Assembly (NCBI GenBank): GCA_910577205.1
Contig: CAJTMA010000001.1
Location: 208,468 to 272,467, forward strand
Direction of reading: 5' to 3'
DNA: 64,000 bases
Source: an uncultured Alphaproteobacteria bacterium
GTDB lineage: Bacteria > Pseudomonadota > Alphaproteobacteria > RF32 > CAG-239
The position numbers were made by a program, and so were the translations under genes. Under the pieces are notes generated by a model. The model saw only the letters and a list, made by a program, of their open reading frames with translations, was not told the DNA's origin and searched no databases. Shown piece after piece: positions 33,279 through 41,377 of this stretch. Positions within the stretch are counted from its first letter, which is position 1. Every line of letters begins with the position of its first letter.

Positions 33279-36200
33279 TTATTTGCGGCCTTTTTTACCC
33301 ATAGGAACAGGGTCTTTTGATCCGGTGAAGCTGTCAATTGCGGTAGAAACCGGTTTGATGACGGCCATCGGAACTTTAGGGGCTTGTTTCAATTGTCCGC
33401 AGATTTCCAAACCGACAGAATTAATTGCGGTCGTAATCGGGATAAATAAATCCGGTCCGTCTTCGGTTTTTTTGCCGGCATGAGACATACCGTTAATCGT
33501 GCCGTTGCGGTCAATTAACGCGCCGCCGACAGTGACGTTTTGAACAAAGGTATCTACGATAATTTCAGCGCCTTTGTTGTCAGAGTAGCGGTAACCGCTG
33601 ACTTTGCCGTTATTGTCGAGGTAACCTTCGCCGCCTTCTTCATCTTCGAGCAAGCCAAGCGCCATATAGCCGCCGGTGCCGATTTCCGGAAGTTCCAGAT
33701 TGAGTGACAGCGGTGTGAACTGAGTTTTTTCATCCAACAAAATCAACGCCGTATTCTTTTTGAGGTTGATTCGGATAGCTTTGCCCGATAAATCAACGCC
33801 GTTGATTGTCTTGAGCTTATAATGATTGTTGTCTTTGACAATCAGGTCAGCCGAAGTGAGGACAAACTGGTCGGAAATAAGCAAGCCTGCGCCTTTCATA
33901 CCGTTAGCGTTGGTTACGCCGACGACTGAAGCGCGAACTTTGTAAATATTCTCCGCGGTGAGTTTATCATACGGGCCGCGATTGACGACACAGAGCATAT
34001 TGCGGGAAACGGCATCTTGCGTTTCTTCCGGCGCAAGAGGTGTCCAGTTTTGGTTTTCACCGCTTAAGTCAATTACGCCGCCGGTTTCCTGTACGCCAAA
34101 TGTTGCGATATCAATAGCTTGTTCGGCATTCTTTGCACAAGACGGTTTGGTGTTGAACAGCTTGTCAAAGATAGAGGGTTCGCAGTCGTGGTTTTCTTCA
34201 TGCAAGAATTGGAATGGCGAGGGTGAACAACTGTAATCTTCTTCATGCAGGAAGCCAAAAGCAGACGGTTCACAGAAATCTCCCGCTTCGTTGGCTGCTG
34301 TCTGGAAGATAGAGGGTTCGCAGAAGTCGCCGTCTTCACAGTATGCTGTTTCGGCGGTGTTGACTGCGATATCGACAGGGGCTTCCGCGCCGCACTGCGG
34401 GTTACCGTCTTCATCAAGCGGGCAGAAATCCGGCGGTGTGCCGTCGCTTTCCGCGTTGCCAGCCAAATCGATTGTTTCTGCGTTTTCTTCAAAAGTGAAA
34501 GTGCGGACAGGGGCTTTGGCTGCGGCATCGGCAATTTCAGCTTCGCGTTCGCTGAGTTCGGGTTCTGTGACTGAAATGTCTACAAACTCAAAGGTTTCGC
34601 CGTCTGTTCCGTCGATGGTTATAACTTCGCCGACTTCAGCTACCGTGACCGTCGTTTCAGGATAATCTTGGGCATATTTGCCGCTTTCCGTGAAGCCGCC
34701 CAGTTCGATTATTGCCCCGGTTGCCTTATCTATAATCTGAATATTGGCATTTTGATCATATTTGCCTAAAATTTCACTGCCGCCGCTTTCAATAACTTCG
34801 CCGGTGGCTTTGTTGACGACAACATAAGTTTTTTCTTCTGATGCCGGTAAGGTTGTTTGTTCGACGATTTCGACGTCGGCATTCTGCGCGTATTTGCCGA
34901 AAACGTTGCTGCCGCCGGTTTCGATAATTTTTCCGGTAGCTTTATCTACGACAACGTAAGTTTTCTGTTCGGGCAAGGTGAGAGTTGTCTGTTCAGAAAT
35001 TTCAACATTGGCATCTTGGGCATATTTGCCAAAGAGATTGCTGCCGCCGGTTTCAATAATCTTTCCGGTTGTCTTGTCTACGACAACAAAGGTTTTTTCT
35101 TGCGGAATGGTTGTTGTCAGTTCTTCAATTGAACCGTTGCAGTTCGGGTTGTCTTCAGGACAAATGGATAACAGTTCCGGAGGTGTTTGAACCGTACACA
35201 TTTGGGTTTCTTTCTGAGGTTGCGCAGCTGTTTCTTCAGTAACCAAAGCTGTTTCAGATACCGGGCAGAGTGTTTGTGCCTGTTTAATTTCAGGCTGGTA
35301 TTGGCACTTGACCGGATCGTTCAGGCGTTCCATGGCAATGAGCGCTTGTTTTTGGGTTTCTAATTCCTGAGGGGTTTGGCGGACGGCAAGCCGGTCTTCA
35401 AATCCCGGAAGCTGGCGCAGATTGTCAACTGCGTCGGCAAAAGCACGTTCGATTAAAATCATCTCGGCATTATATTCGCCGTCAGGAACTTCAGAATAGC
35501 CGTTGGATTCCCCTTTCCACAAAACATTGGATTTGCTTAAATCCATCAGTCGCCAAGTGACAGTCATTTGAGCCGAACCGGTACGCAGGTTAGCCTTTTT
35601 AGCGTCATTCCAATCATATTCATCGCAGAGGTTCATAAAATAATCGGTAATTTCTGCGGTCAAGACATATTCTGGCAGCGGTTTCTTGGTGTTATCCAGG
35701 CAAATATCATTAGGAATTTTGACAATATTATAGCAGTCGCTGACTTTATCTTCAAAAATACGGATAAATTCCATATCTTTCTGGATAATACGCCCTTCAT
35801 TTAAAATGGCATGGCGTTGGTCGCGGCGGCAGCCGAAAATACGGAAGCGATAGTTGCCGAGCCGACGGGAATAGGTTTTGTCACGGCCTTTTTTAATACG
35901 GAAATCCACCCATTCCAGCTGGAGCGGGGCAAAGTCGCCGCAACGGTGATGAATGGTTTGGAAAATATCTTCTTCAAGCGTGACATAATTTTTAAGATGC
36001 GGGCGGGGTTTGACCGGTTTGGGCTGATCGCCGCAATCATCGCAGGGAAGTTTGATTTTTTGGCAGGTCTGAGGGCCGAATATGGCGCCGCCGCAGGTTG
36101 GCCGCGAGCAGTCATTGTCCCCGAAAATAGGACCTTCGTTAAATTTGCGGTTAGATTTGTTTTTTTTAACCGGGCGGAAATTGTTTTTGAATGTCGCGCG

Positions 36201-36353
36201 GTTTGCTTCTGTGTTGGCTGAAACCCGCTCCAAATTGCGGTCAATTTGCCGGCTGATGATTTTGACTTCGCCGCCATTATCTGCCGAAGCAGGCAGGCTG
36301 ACAGCCAGCATTGCTGAAAATAGTAAAAACGGCGCAGATGTCAAAAACTTCAT
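33279..36353 (-). CDS. Large exported repeat protein with inactive trypsin-like C-terminal domain
   Basis: A 1024-residue protein with a signal peptide (residues 1-24, ending PASA). Residues about 115-320 form a domain resembling the ABC_trans_aux type of periplasmic lipoprotein (YVLTAEITDYF, VTWRLMDLSKSNVLWKG). Residues about 417-565 hold four tandem units of about 40 residues, each like KTYVVVDKATGKIIETGGSN followed by FGKYAQ; the last is short. Residues about 675-735 repeat CEPSxF and FLHEE. Residues about 805-985 look like a trypsin-family fold (GAGLLISDQFVLTSADLIV), but all catalytic positions are changed: His to Asp836, Asp to Asn867 and Ser to Val942 in TVGGALI. It is probably a periplasmic scaffold or binding protein. 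It lies 12 bases after yifB. Confidence 0.8.
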   Translation of the reverse strand: MKFLTSAPFLLFSAMLAVSLPASADNGGEVKIISRQIDRNLERVSANTEANRATFKNNFRPVKKNKSNRKFNEGPIFGDNDCSRPTCGGAIFGPQTCQKIKLPCDDCGDQPKPVKPRPHLKNYVTLEEDIFQTIHHRCGDFAPLQLEWVDFRIKKGRDKTYSRRLGNYRFRIFGCRRDQRHAILNEGRIIQKDMEFIRIFEDKVSDCYNIVKIPNDICLDNTKKPLPEYVLTAEITDYFMNLCDEYDWNDAKKANLRTGSAQMTVTWRLMDLSKSNVLWKGESNGYSEVPDGEYNAEMILIERAFADAVDNLRQLPGFEDRLAVRQTPQELETQKQALIAMERLNDPVKCQYQPEIKQAQTLCPVSETALVTEETAAQPQKETQMCTVQTPPELLSICPEDNPNCNGSIEELTTTIPQEKTFVVVDKTTGKIIETGGSNLFGKYAQDANVEISEQTTLTLPEQKTYVVVDKATGKIIETGGSNVFGKYAQNADVEIVEQTTLPASEEKTYVVVNKATGEVIESGGSEILGKYDQNANIQIIDKATGAIIELGGFTESGKYAQDYPETTVTVAEVGEVITIDGTDGETFEFVDISVTEPELSEREAEIADAAAKAPVRTFTFEENAETIDLAGNAESDGTPPDFCPLDEDGNPQCGAEAPVDIAVNTAETAYCEDGDFCEPSIFQTAANEAGDFCEPSAFGFLHEEDYSCSPSPFQFLHEENHDCEPSIFDKLFNTKPSCAKNAEQAIDIATFGVQETGGVIDLSGENQNWTPLAPEETQDAVSRNMLCVVNRGPYDKLTAENIYKVRASVVGVTNANGMKGAGLLISDQFVLTSADLIVKDNNHYKLKTINGVDLSGKAIRINLKKNTALILLDEKTQFTPLSLNLELPEIGTGGYMALGLLEDEEGGEGYLDNNGKVSGYRYSDNKGAEIIVDTFVQNVTVGGALIDRNGTINGMSHAGKKTEDGPDLFIPITTAINSVGLEICGQLKQAPKVPMAVIKPVSTAIDSFTGSKDPVPMGKKGRK

Positions 36354-36365
36354 ACTAAAAAGCTC

Positions 36366-37889
36366 CTAAATTGATTGGGCGGGCAGCTTACGACGGTAAG
36401 ACAGAGCCTCGGCAACGTGTATTTTAAGGATATTTGTTGTGTTTTGCAAGTCCGCAATTGTTCTTGCTAACCGCAAAGTGCGGTGATAAGCCCGTGCTGA
36501 AAGCTGATTTTTGTTGGCAAAGGCAATAAGCAAGGCTTCGGCCTCCTTATCGAGGCGGGTAACGTCCTCTAAAAGTTGGCCGCGAAGCTGTGAATTAGTG
36601 CTGAATTGTGTTTCGCCCAGCTTTAAAAAACGTTGTTTCTGTATTTCTCTGGCCTGAATAACCCGGTCACGGATAGCCGCAGAAGTTTCGCCGGTTTTGA
36701 CTGAAGACATTTCCCATGGGCTGACAGCGGGAACATCAATATGCATATCAATACGGTCCAGCAAAGGTCCGGAAAGTTTGCTTAAATATTCTTCGGCGCA
36801 TTTGGGGGCACGGCTGCATTCCATGTTGGGGTTTCCCAGATTGCCGCAGCGGCAAGGGTTCATGGCGGCAATCAGCTGAAATTTTGCGGGGTAGACCGTA
36901 TGGGCATTTACCCGGGAAATGGTTACATAGCCGTTTTCCAGCGGTTGGCGCAGAGCTTCTAAGGTTGCGCGGCTGAATTCGGGCAATTCATCCAGAAACA
37001 AAATGCCATTATGCGCTAAGGATATTTCGCCGGGGACGGCTTTTCGCCCGCCGCCGACTAAAGCCGGAGTTGAGGCTGAGTGGTGCGGGTCGCGGTAAGG
37101 GCGGTCAAAACAGAGTTTGCCGTCTTTTAATTCGCCAGCAATGGAATGAATCATACTGGTTTCAAGCGCTTCTTCGGCAGACAACGGCGGCAGAATTGAA
37201 GGCATCCGCGCCGCCAGCATAGATTTTCCTGCGCCCGGCGGTCCGGACATCAGTAGATTATGGCCGCCGGCTGCGGCGATTTCCAAGGCACGTTTGGCGC
37301 TTTCTTGCCCTTTGACATCGCTCATGTCAAGAAAATTGGTTTCCCGGGTTTGTTTTGCAGCGGTGGGGAAAGGAATATGCTGCCCGTTTTTGAAATGGTT
37401 GATAAGGCTTAACAAGTTATCTGCGGCCAGAATATCTTTTAGTCCTGACCAGACGGCTTCCGAACCTTGAGCTGCCGGGCAAATCAGTCCTTTTTCCAGG
37501 CTGTTGGCATGAATGGCAACAGGCAGAACGCCGTTAACGGGGAGAATTGTTCCGTCCAGCCCGAGTTCGCCGAGAGTAACGTAACCGGCCAGTTCTTCTT
37601 GGGGGATTAATCCCATTCCGGCAAGCAGCCCCAAGGCGACCGGCAGGTCAAAATGCGATCCCTCTTTAAGCAGAGCGGCGGGTGCCAGATTAATGGTGAT
37701 TCTTTTAGCGGGCAGGCTTAAACCCAAGGATTGCAAAGCAGCCCGGACGCGTTCGCGGCTCTCGCCGACAGCTTTATCCGGCAATCCGACAATCATAAAA
37801 GCCGGCAGTCCGGATGATATTTGAACCTGCAAGTCGACATCTAATATTTCTAAGCCGTTGAAAGCGACGGTGTTAATTCTTGCCAGCAT
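36366..37889 (-). CDS. comM: YifB/ComM family Mg chelatase-like AAA ATPase
   Basis: ComM-like hexameric helicase, linked in other bacteria to branch migration during integration of transforming DNA. The 507-residue protein has an N-terminal Lon-like domain (ISSGLPAFMIVGLPDKAVGESRERVRAAL), Walker A GPPGAGKSMLAARMPSILP (about 217), Walker B NGILFLDELPEF, and a C-terminal domain with the four-Cys zinc site around AMNPCRCGNLG...CSRAPKCAEEY. It is in one minus-strand operon with a small lipoprotein upstream (21-base gap) and the pseudoprotease downstream. Confidence 0.93.
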   Translation of the reverse strand: MLARINTVAFNGLEILDVDLQVQISSGLPAFMIVGLPDKAVGESRERVRAALQSLGLSLPAKRITINLAPAALLKEGSHFDLPVALGLLAGMGLIPQEELAGYVTLGELGLDGTILPVNGVLPVAIHANSLEKGLICPAAQGSEAVWSGLKDILAADNLLSLINHFKNGQHIPFPTAAKQTRETNFLDMSDVKGQESAKRALEIAAAGGHNLLMSGPPGAGKSMLAARMPSILPPLSAEEALETSMIHSIAGELKDGKLCFDRPYRDPHHSASTPALVGGGRKAVPGEISLAHNGILFLDELPEFSRATLEALRQPLENGYVTISRVNAHTVYPAKFQLIAAMNPCRCGNLGNPNMECSRAPKCAEEYLSKLSGPLLDRIDMHIDVPAVSPWEMSSVKTGETSAAIRDRVIQAREIQKQRFLKLGETQFSTNSQLRGQLLEDVTRLDKEAEALLIAFANKNQLSARAYHRTLRLARTIADLQNTTNILKIHVAEALSYRRKLPAQSI

Positions 37890-37910
37890 GAAAGCCTCTC
37901 TGTTGCGCCT

Positions 37911-38246
37911 TTACCAGCGCGGGGTGATTTCGCCCGGCCGCCAGCGGCGCGTCGGATAGCTGCCGCCTTTTAAAAAGTCATAATTTGCGGTTTTATAGGG
38001 AATATCTTCAAAGCGCACATAGCCTTTGTTTTCAAAAAACTTGGCGCAGGTTTCGGCTGGTTCGTATCGGGTGGAGTAACATTTGACAATAACCCGTGTA
38101 AACGGTTGTTGAAGATTTATCTGGGTTTCTTCATTGGCATAGTGAAACCGTTTGGGCTCAAGTGGTTTTTCAGCCTTTTCGTGTAATGTGCAGGCACCGA
38201 TTAAGGTTGCAAGAACCAGTGCGGCGGCAATTTTGAAATTTATCAT
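37911..38246 (-). CDS. Small lipoprotein of unknown function
   Basis: A 111-residue protein with a type II signal: MINFKIAAALVLATLIGAC, lipobox LIGAC with Cys19. The mature part has two further Cys (VKCYSTRYEPAETCAKFF) and a C-terminal basic tail GSYPTRRWRPGEITPRW. Probably anchored in the outer or inner membrane, facing the periplasm. It is the first gene of the operon with yifB and the large exported protein. I recognise no family. Confidence 0.78.
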   Translation of the reverse strand: MINFKIAAALVLATLIGACTLHEKAEKPLEPKRFHYANEETQINLQQPFTRVIVKCYSTRYEPAETCAKFFENKGYVRFEDIPYKTANYDFLKGGSYPTRRWRPGEITPRW

Positions 38247-38314
38247 TTGACGGTTCCCGTTAATTTTATAGCCGTAATTTAGCCTAAAAAGATTAATTTA
38301 TGTTTAAATAATGC

Positions 38315-38342
38315 TTGAAATTTATGGGATTTGTAATATAGT
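38315..38342 (+). promoter_or_regulatory. Sigma-70 promoter of rpsF operon
   Basis: TTGAAA (38315-38320) and TATAGT (38337-38342) with a 16-base spacer, followed by a G/C-rich start region. It lies about 90 bases upstream of rpsF. Confidence 0.65.
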
Positions 38343-38355
38343 ACGCGCGTCCCTT

Positions 38356-38403
38356 GCCGATACTGAGGTGTCGGCTATACAAGAACCCGGCCGGTTTCCG
38401 GCC
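38356..38403 (+). promoter_or_regulatory. Structured leader of the rpsF mRNA
   Basis: Two hairpins in the untranslated leader: GCCGA/TCGGC (38356-38375) and GGCCGG-TTT-CCGGCC (38389-38403). S6-S18 operons often carry an autoregulatory leader bound by the two proteins; this could be such an element, but I cannot confirm the consensus. Confidence 0.4.
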
Positions 38404-38433
38404 ATTTGTTGAGAATCCATAAGGAGATATTTT

Positions 38434-38769
38434 ATGGCTAATTATGAAAGCGTGCTGATTGCACGTCAGGATCTCGGTGCCTCTCAAGTAAGCAATATCG
38501 TTTCTGATTTGAGCGATGTTATTAAAAAAGAAGGCGGCGAGGTTGTTCGCGTTGATAACTGGGGTTTGAAAAACCTGGCTTATCGCATCAAGAAAAACCG
38601 CAAAGGTCATTACGTTGTTATGAACATTGCCGCTCCGGCCAATGCTATTGCCGAATTCGAAAGAATTATGCGTTTCAACGAAGATATCATTCGTTACATG
38701 ACTGTTAAAGTTGAAGAATTCAGCGAAGATTCTTCTGCTTCTAACGACAAAGATTCAGTTGAAGAATAG
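38434..38769 (+). CDS. rpsF: 30S ribosomal protein S6
   Basis: Small-subunit protein that binds 16S rRNA as a pair with S18. The 111-residue protein has YESVLIARQDLGASQVSNIV, VDNWGLKNLAYRIKKNRKGHYV and IMRFNEDIIRYMTVKVEE, with an acidic Ser/Asp tail. A strong ribosome site (AAGGAG) precedes the ATG. It is the first gene of rpsF-rpsR-rplI. Confidence 0.97.
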   Translation: MANYESVLIARQDLGASQVSNIVSDLSDVIKKEGGEVVRVDNWGLKNLAYRIKKNRKGHYVVMNIAAPANAIAEFERIMRFNEDIIRYMTVKVEEFSEDSSASNDKDSVEE

Positions 38770-38780
38770 GAGATAACGTT

Positions 38781-39008
38781 ATGGCTAAACAAGTATTCTT
38801 TAGAAGAAAAAAAGCTTGCCCGTTTTCTGGTGAAGACGGTCTTAAAATCGACTACAAAGATGTAAAACTGCTGTCCAGATACATCTCTGAAAAAGGAAAA
38901 ATTATTCCAAGTCGCATTACTTCAGTTTCTGCCAAAAAGCAAAGAGAACTGGCCAAGGCGATTAAACGCGCCCGTTATATCGGTCTGCTTCCGTTTGTGG
39001 CTCAATAG
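38781..39008 (+). CDS. rpsR: 30S ribosomal protein S18
   Basis: Small-subunit protein of 75 residues. It has an N-terminal FFRRKKACPFSG, IDYKDVKLLSRYISEKGKIIPSRIT and KKQRELAKAIKRARYIGLLPFV, all canonical. It lies 11 bases after rpsF in the S6-S18-L9 operon, with a GGAG ribosome site. A single N-terminal Cys is present rather than a zinc ribbon. Confidence 0.97.
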   Translation: MAKQVFFRRKKACPFSGEDGLKIDYKDVKLLSRYISEKGKIIPSRITSVSAKKQRELAKAIKRARYIGLLPFVAQ

Positions 39009-39026
39009 GTTTAAGGAGAAAATACG

Positions 39027-39515
39027 ATGGAAATTATCCTTTTAGAACACGTTGATAAATTAGGTAAAATGGGCGATAAAGTAAACGTTAAAAACGGTTA
39101 TGCCCGTAACTACCTCTTGCCGCAGAAAAAAGCTTTGCGCGCAACTGAAGCTAACGTTGCTTATTTTGAAAAACAGAAAGCTGAATTGGAAGCTCATAAC
39201 AAGAAATTGTTGGAAGCTGCCTCTTCTAAGGCCGAAGCTCTGAAAGGCTTCAGCGCGATGTTAATCCGTCAGGCTGCCGAAACAGGTCAGCTCTATGGTT
39301 CTGTTACCATTCGTGATATCGCTTCTGCTATCAAAGCTGCCGGTTTTGATGTTGAACGTCGTTGCGTTTACATGGAAAGCCCGATTAAAGATTTGGGTAT
39401 CTATGAAGTTAAGCTGAATCTGCATCCGGAAGTTACTCAAACTATTTTGGTAAATGTTGCCAGAACAGAAGATGATGCGAAGAAGCAGGCGAAAGCTTAT
39501 TCTCCAGCAGAATAG
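39027..39515 (+). CDS. rplI: 50S ribosomal protein L9
   Basis: Large-subunit protein binding 23S rRNA. The 162-residue product has MEIILLEHVDKLGKMGDKVN and VKNGYARNYLLPQKKALRAT, the long central helix (FEKQKAELEAHNKKLLEAA) and a C-terminal domain with LYGSVTIRDIASAI. It is last in the rpsF-rpsR-rplI operon. A palindromic element follows about 100 bases downstream. Confidence 0.97.
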   Translation: MEIILLEHVDKLGKMGDKVNVKNGYARNYLLPQKKALRATEANVAYFEKQKAELEAHNKKLLEAASSKAEALKGFSAMLIRQAAETGQLYGSVTIRDIASAIKAAGFDVERRCVYMESPIKDLGIYEVKLNLHPEVTQTILVNVARTEDDAKKQAKAYSPAE

Positions 39516-39613
39516 AAATTCGTTTGGCTGGCAATTGGAGTGATTTTACACGGTTTCGAAAAATTCGCTTCATTTGTATAAGTCATCCAAATTTCTGAAA
39601 GGGTTTGTGAAGG

Positions 39614-39681
39614 TATCATATCGCCAAATTTAAGGAAATCTCGTGTACTATGTTGTCACGTCGACCTTAAATTCGATGATA
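39614..39681. repeat. Palindromic element (family P-like) after rplI
   Basis: Hairpin with arms TATCATATCG...AATTTAAGG and CCTTAAATT-CGATGATA, and an inner CGTG/CACG pair around TACTATGTTGT. The core is more diverged than in other copies. Confidence 0.6.
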
Positions 39682-39713
39682 GTCTGCTTAACTATCAAAC
39701 TCTGGGTAAAATA

Positions 39714-39745
39714 AAAAACATCCTTGTGAAAACAGGGATGTTTTT
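39714..39745. terminator. Intrinsic terminator
   Basis: 10-bp stem AAAAACATCC / GGATGTTTTT with a 12-nt loop, followed by further T residues on the plus strand. It probably ends the rpsF-rpsR-rplI transcript. Confidence 0.75.
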
Positions 39746-39945
39746 TTGTTATGGGGGTGGTCGGTATGTTGTTTAATGTCATTACGAGGAACGGAGTGAA
39801 GAAGTGATTTAGGCCTTATTAAAATTAGCTGAGATAGCCACTCGTATCCGCTTCCATCGCATGAGCGGCTCATGATGTTCGGGTGCTCCTCGCTATGACC
39901 CGAACGGTGGGTGCGACCGCGCGGCGGGGCTTGGGAATAACATTT

Positions 39946-39967
39946 CTCCCCTTAATTTTAAGGGGAG
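39946..39967. repeat. CTCCCCTTAA-type 22-bp palindrome
   Basis: CTCCCCTTAAT followed by TTTAAGGGGAG, one mismatch from perfect symmetry. It is the same unit found twice inside the hemW frame. Confidence 0.75.
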
Positions 39968-40112
39968 ATAAAGAGGGGTTTAATATGAATAAAGTCTAAT
40001 TTTGCATGGATTCTTCGTCGCACAGCTCCTCAGAATGACATTCGGGATGTCATCCTGAACCGCAACGCGGTGAAGAATTCATATAATAAATAAGGCTTTG
40101 TTATTAATCTGG

Positions 40113-40148
40113 ACTCTCCGATCAAATCGGAGAGTGACATTAAATGAG
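40113..40148. repeat. Inverted copy of the 29.4-kb repeat module
   Basis: ACTCTCCG/CGGAGAGT hairpin followed by GACATTAAATGAG. The 20 bases at 40129-40148 are the exact reverse complement of 29398-29417. Confidence 0.75.
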
Positions 40149-40304
40149 TATATCGTGTCAATATTTACGTCATCTTGAGCTGCAGGCGAAAGATCCAAGT
40201 TAAAAGCGGCATAATGTTAATAATGCGGCTGCCTAAGTATGGATTCTTCGTTGCTTAGCTCTTTAGAATGATATTTTAGGAGGGGTGAGTAACCATAAAA
40301 CATC

Positions 40305-40497
40305 TTGCAAAATAAAAATAATCACCTAATATGATTCTTGCAACCGGGAGGCCGGTTGTGGTGTCTCAAAAACATCTTTCACGAAATTAATTCCTCCATC
40401 TTGGGGGAGTGGTCGAACTAAGGCGTAAGCACGAATAAGGCCGACTGTCGTGAACAGTTTTTGAGCTCCTCCACCTTTTTTCTAAAAAGGTGGTTTT
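40305..40497 (+). ncRNA. Candidate structured small RNA with promoter and terminator
   Basis: A promoter-like TTGCAA-16-TAATAT (40305-40332) precedes a block that folds well. It contains a hairpin CAACCGG/CCGGTTG (40341-40358); a long-range stem CTCAAAAAC/GTTTTTGAG (40365-40373 with 40457-40465); nested CACG/CGTG (40380, 40449) and GTCG/CGAC (40412, 40442); and a CTCC/GGAG hairpin. It ends in a terminator CCACCTTTTT/AAAAAGGTGG plus T-rich tail (40471-40497). The terminator's CCAC could instead pair with GTGG at 40358. I do not recognise the RNA class. Confidence 0.4.
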
Positions 40498-40710
40498 GTT
40501 TTAATTTACAGGGTTTGGAGAAATTAATTCCTATCTAACCTTCCCTTAAAATTAAGGGGCTGCGAAAACAAAACAATTTGAAAATTGTTTTGTTGAGATA
40601 AGCAATGAGACTTTTTGTTGTGAGGTTGCGACAGCTGCCGAAACAGCAAATATAGTCGGAATTGTTAGGTAGGGATTTTATGATATCCCGAAACAAAACA
40701 GGAGCTTTGA

Positions 40711-40971
40711 ATGTTAGAAACAATTACCATCTCATTTGCTGGAGATGACAATATGCAGGTGCATATCATGCGGATATTAAGCTTGTATTTGGCTTCTCTA
40801 CGTTGCAGCAGAAAAATAAAAGCGGCAGATGTTTGTGCGGAAACCGGTGTTCACATTAAAAATTTGAACCGCATAGAAACCGGTAAGACAACGCTGGCTA
40901 ATGCTGATATCGGAAAGCTGTTAAATTATTATGGGCTTGATGTTCAGCTGGTTATTTGTCCGCAGCAATAA
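40711..40971 (+). CDS. Helix-turn-helix (XRE-like) protein
   Basis: An 86-residue protein with a Cro/C1-type helix-turn-helix: LSLYLASLRCSRKIKAADV, then CAETGVHIKNLNRIETGKTT, then ADIGKLLNYYGLDVQLVI. The end resembles HipB-type antitoxin regulators. A good ribosome site (AGGAG) precedes the ATG at 40711; an internal Met at residue 15 is a lesser alternative. It stands alone in a repeat-rich region, with no toxin partner visible on either side. Confidence 0.75.
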   Translation: MLETITISFAGDDNMQVHIMRILSLYLASLRCSRKIKAADVCAETGVHIKNLNRIETGKTTLANADIGKLLNYYGLDVQLVICPQQ

Positions 40972-41377
40972 ATCATACCAAATTTCCAGCCGTTGCATCG
41001 GCAAACAAATATCGAAAGCAGTTTGTTTGGCGGTGTGGTGGCGGCAATAACACAGGTGATGAAGCCCTTCGAAAACAAAAATCATACGGCCTTTGTTATG
41101 CTCAATAAAACCCCGCTGTATTCATCCGGCGGGGTTTGTGTTAACGCCTTGCGGACTGAAATGAGGAGGGAAGCGCGGGCAAGAAAGGGACGTGGCGAAG
41201 AATTGGCAGAGGGTGGATAAGGCGGGAGAGTGGTGAGCCGAGGAGGATTATTCCTTATAGGATAAAATAGGGGAAGTGTGGGGCAAAAGGAGAAGCTTGG
41301 CTAAGGTGTATGAGGATGGCCAAGAATGGGTAAAGGAGGTCAATATGAGGTTAGGGTTGTCAAGTCGAAGTTTTGTA
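40972..41377. other. Gene-free region with a hairpin and a purine-rich tract
   Basis: It holds an AAACCCCGC/GCGGGGTTT hairpin (41108-41137), terminator-like but lacking a T-run. A stretch of about 200 bases (roughly 41155-41360) is strongly purine-biased on the plus strand, with repeated GGAGG, AAGG and GTGG words. A short open frame at 40993-41220 has no protein-like character. Nothing else was recognised. Confidence 0.55.

Larger units (their letters stand above)
39516..40710. other. Long gene-free repeat-rich region
   Basis: About 1.2 kb with no credible gene. In order it holds a family-P-like hairpin (39614-39681), a terminator (39714-39745), repeat modules including CATTACGAGGAACGGAGTGA (about 39779), a 22-bp CTCCCCTTAAT-type palindrome (39946-39967) and an ACTCTCCG/CGGAGAGT hairpin (40113-40135). 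A possible small RNA (40339-40497), a decayed CCCTTAA palindrome (about 40543-40559) and a CAAAACAATT/AATTGTTTTG hairpin (about 40571-40593) follow. Several modules match those at 29.3-29.5 kb. Confidence 0.75.

Noticed and set aside
38356..38403. tRNA-like folding upstream of rpsF
   Set aside because: Two short hairpins only; no acceptor stem or T-loop motif.
40993..41220. 75-codon open frame downstream of the lone HTH gene
   Set aside because: It runs through a terminator-like hairpin and the purine-rich tract, with no ribosome site and no protein-like composition.
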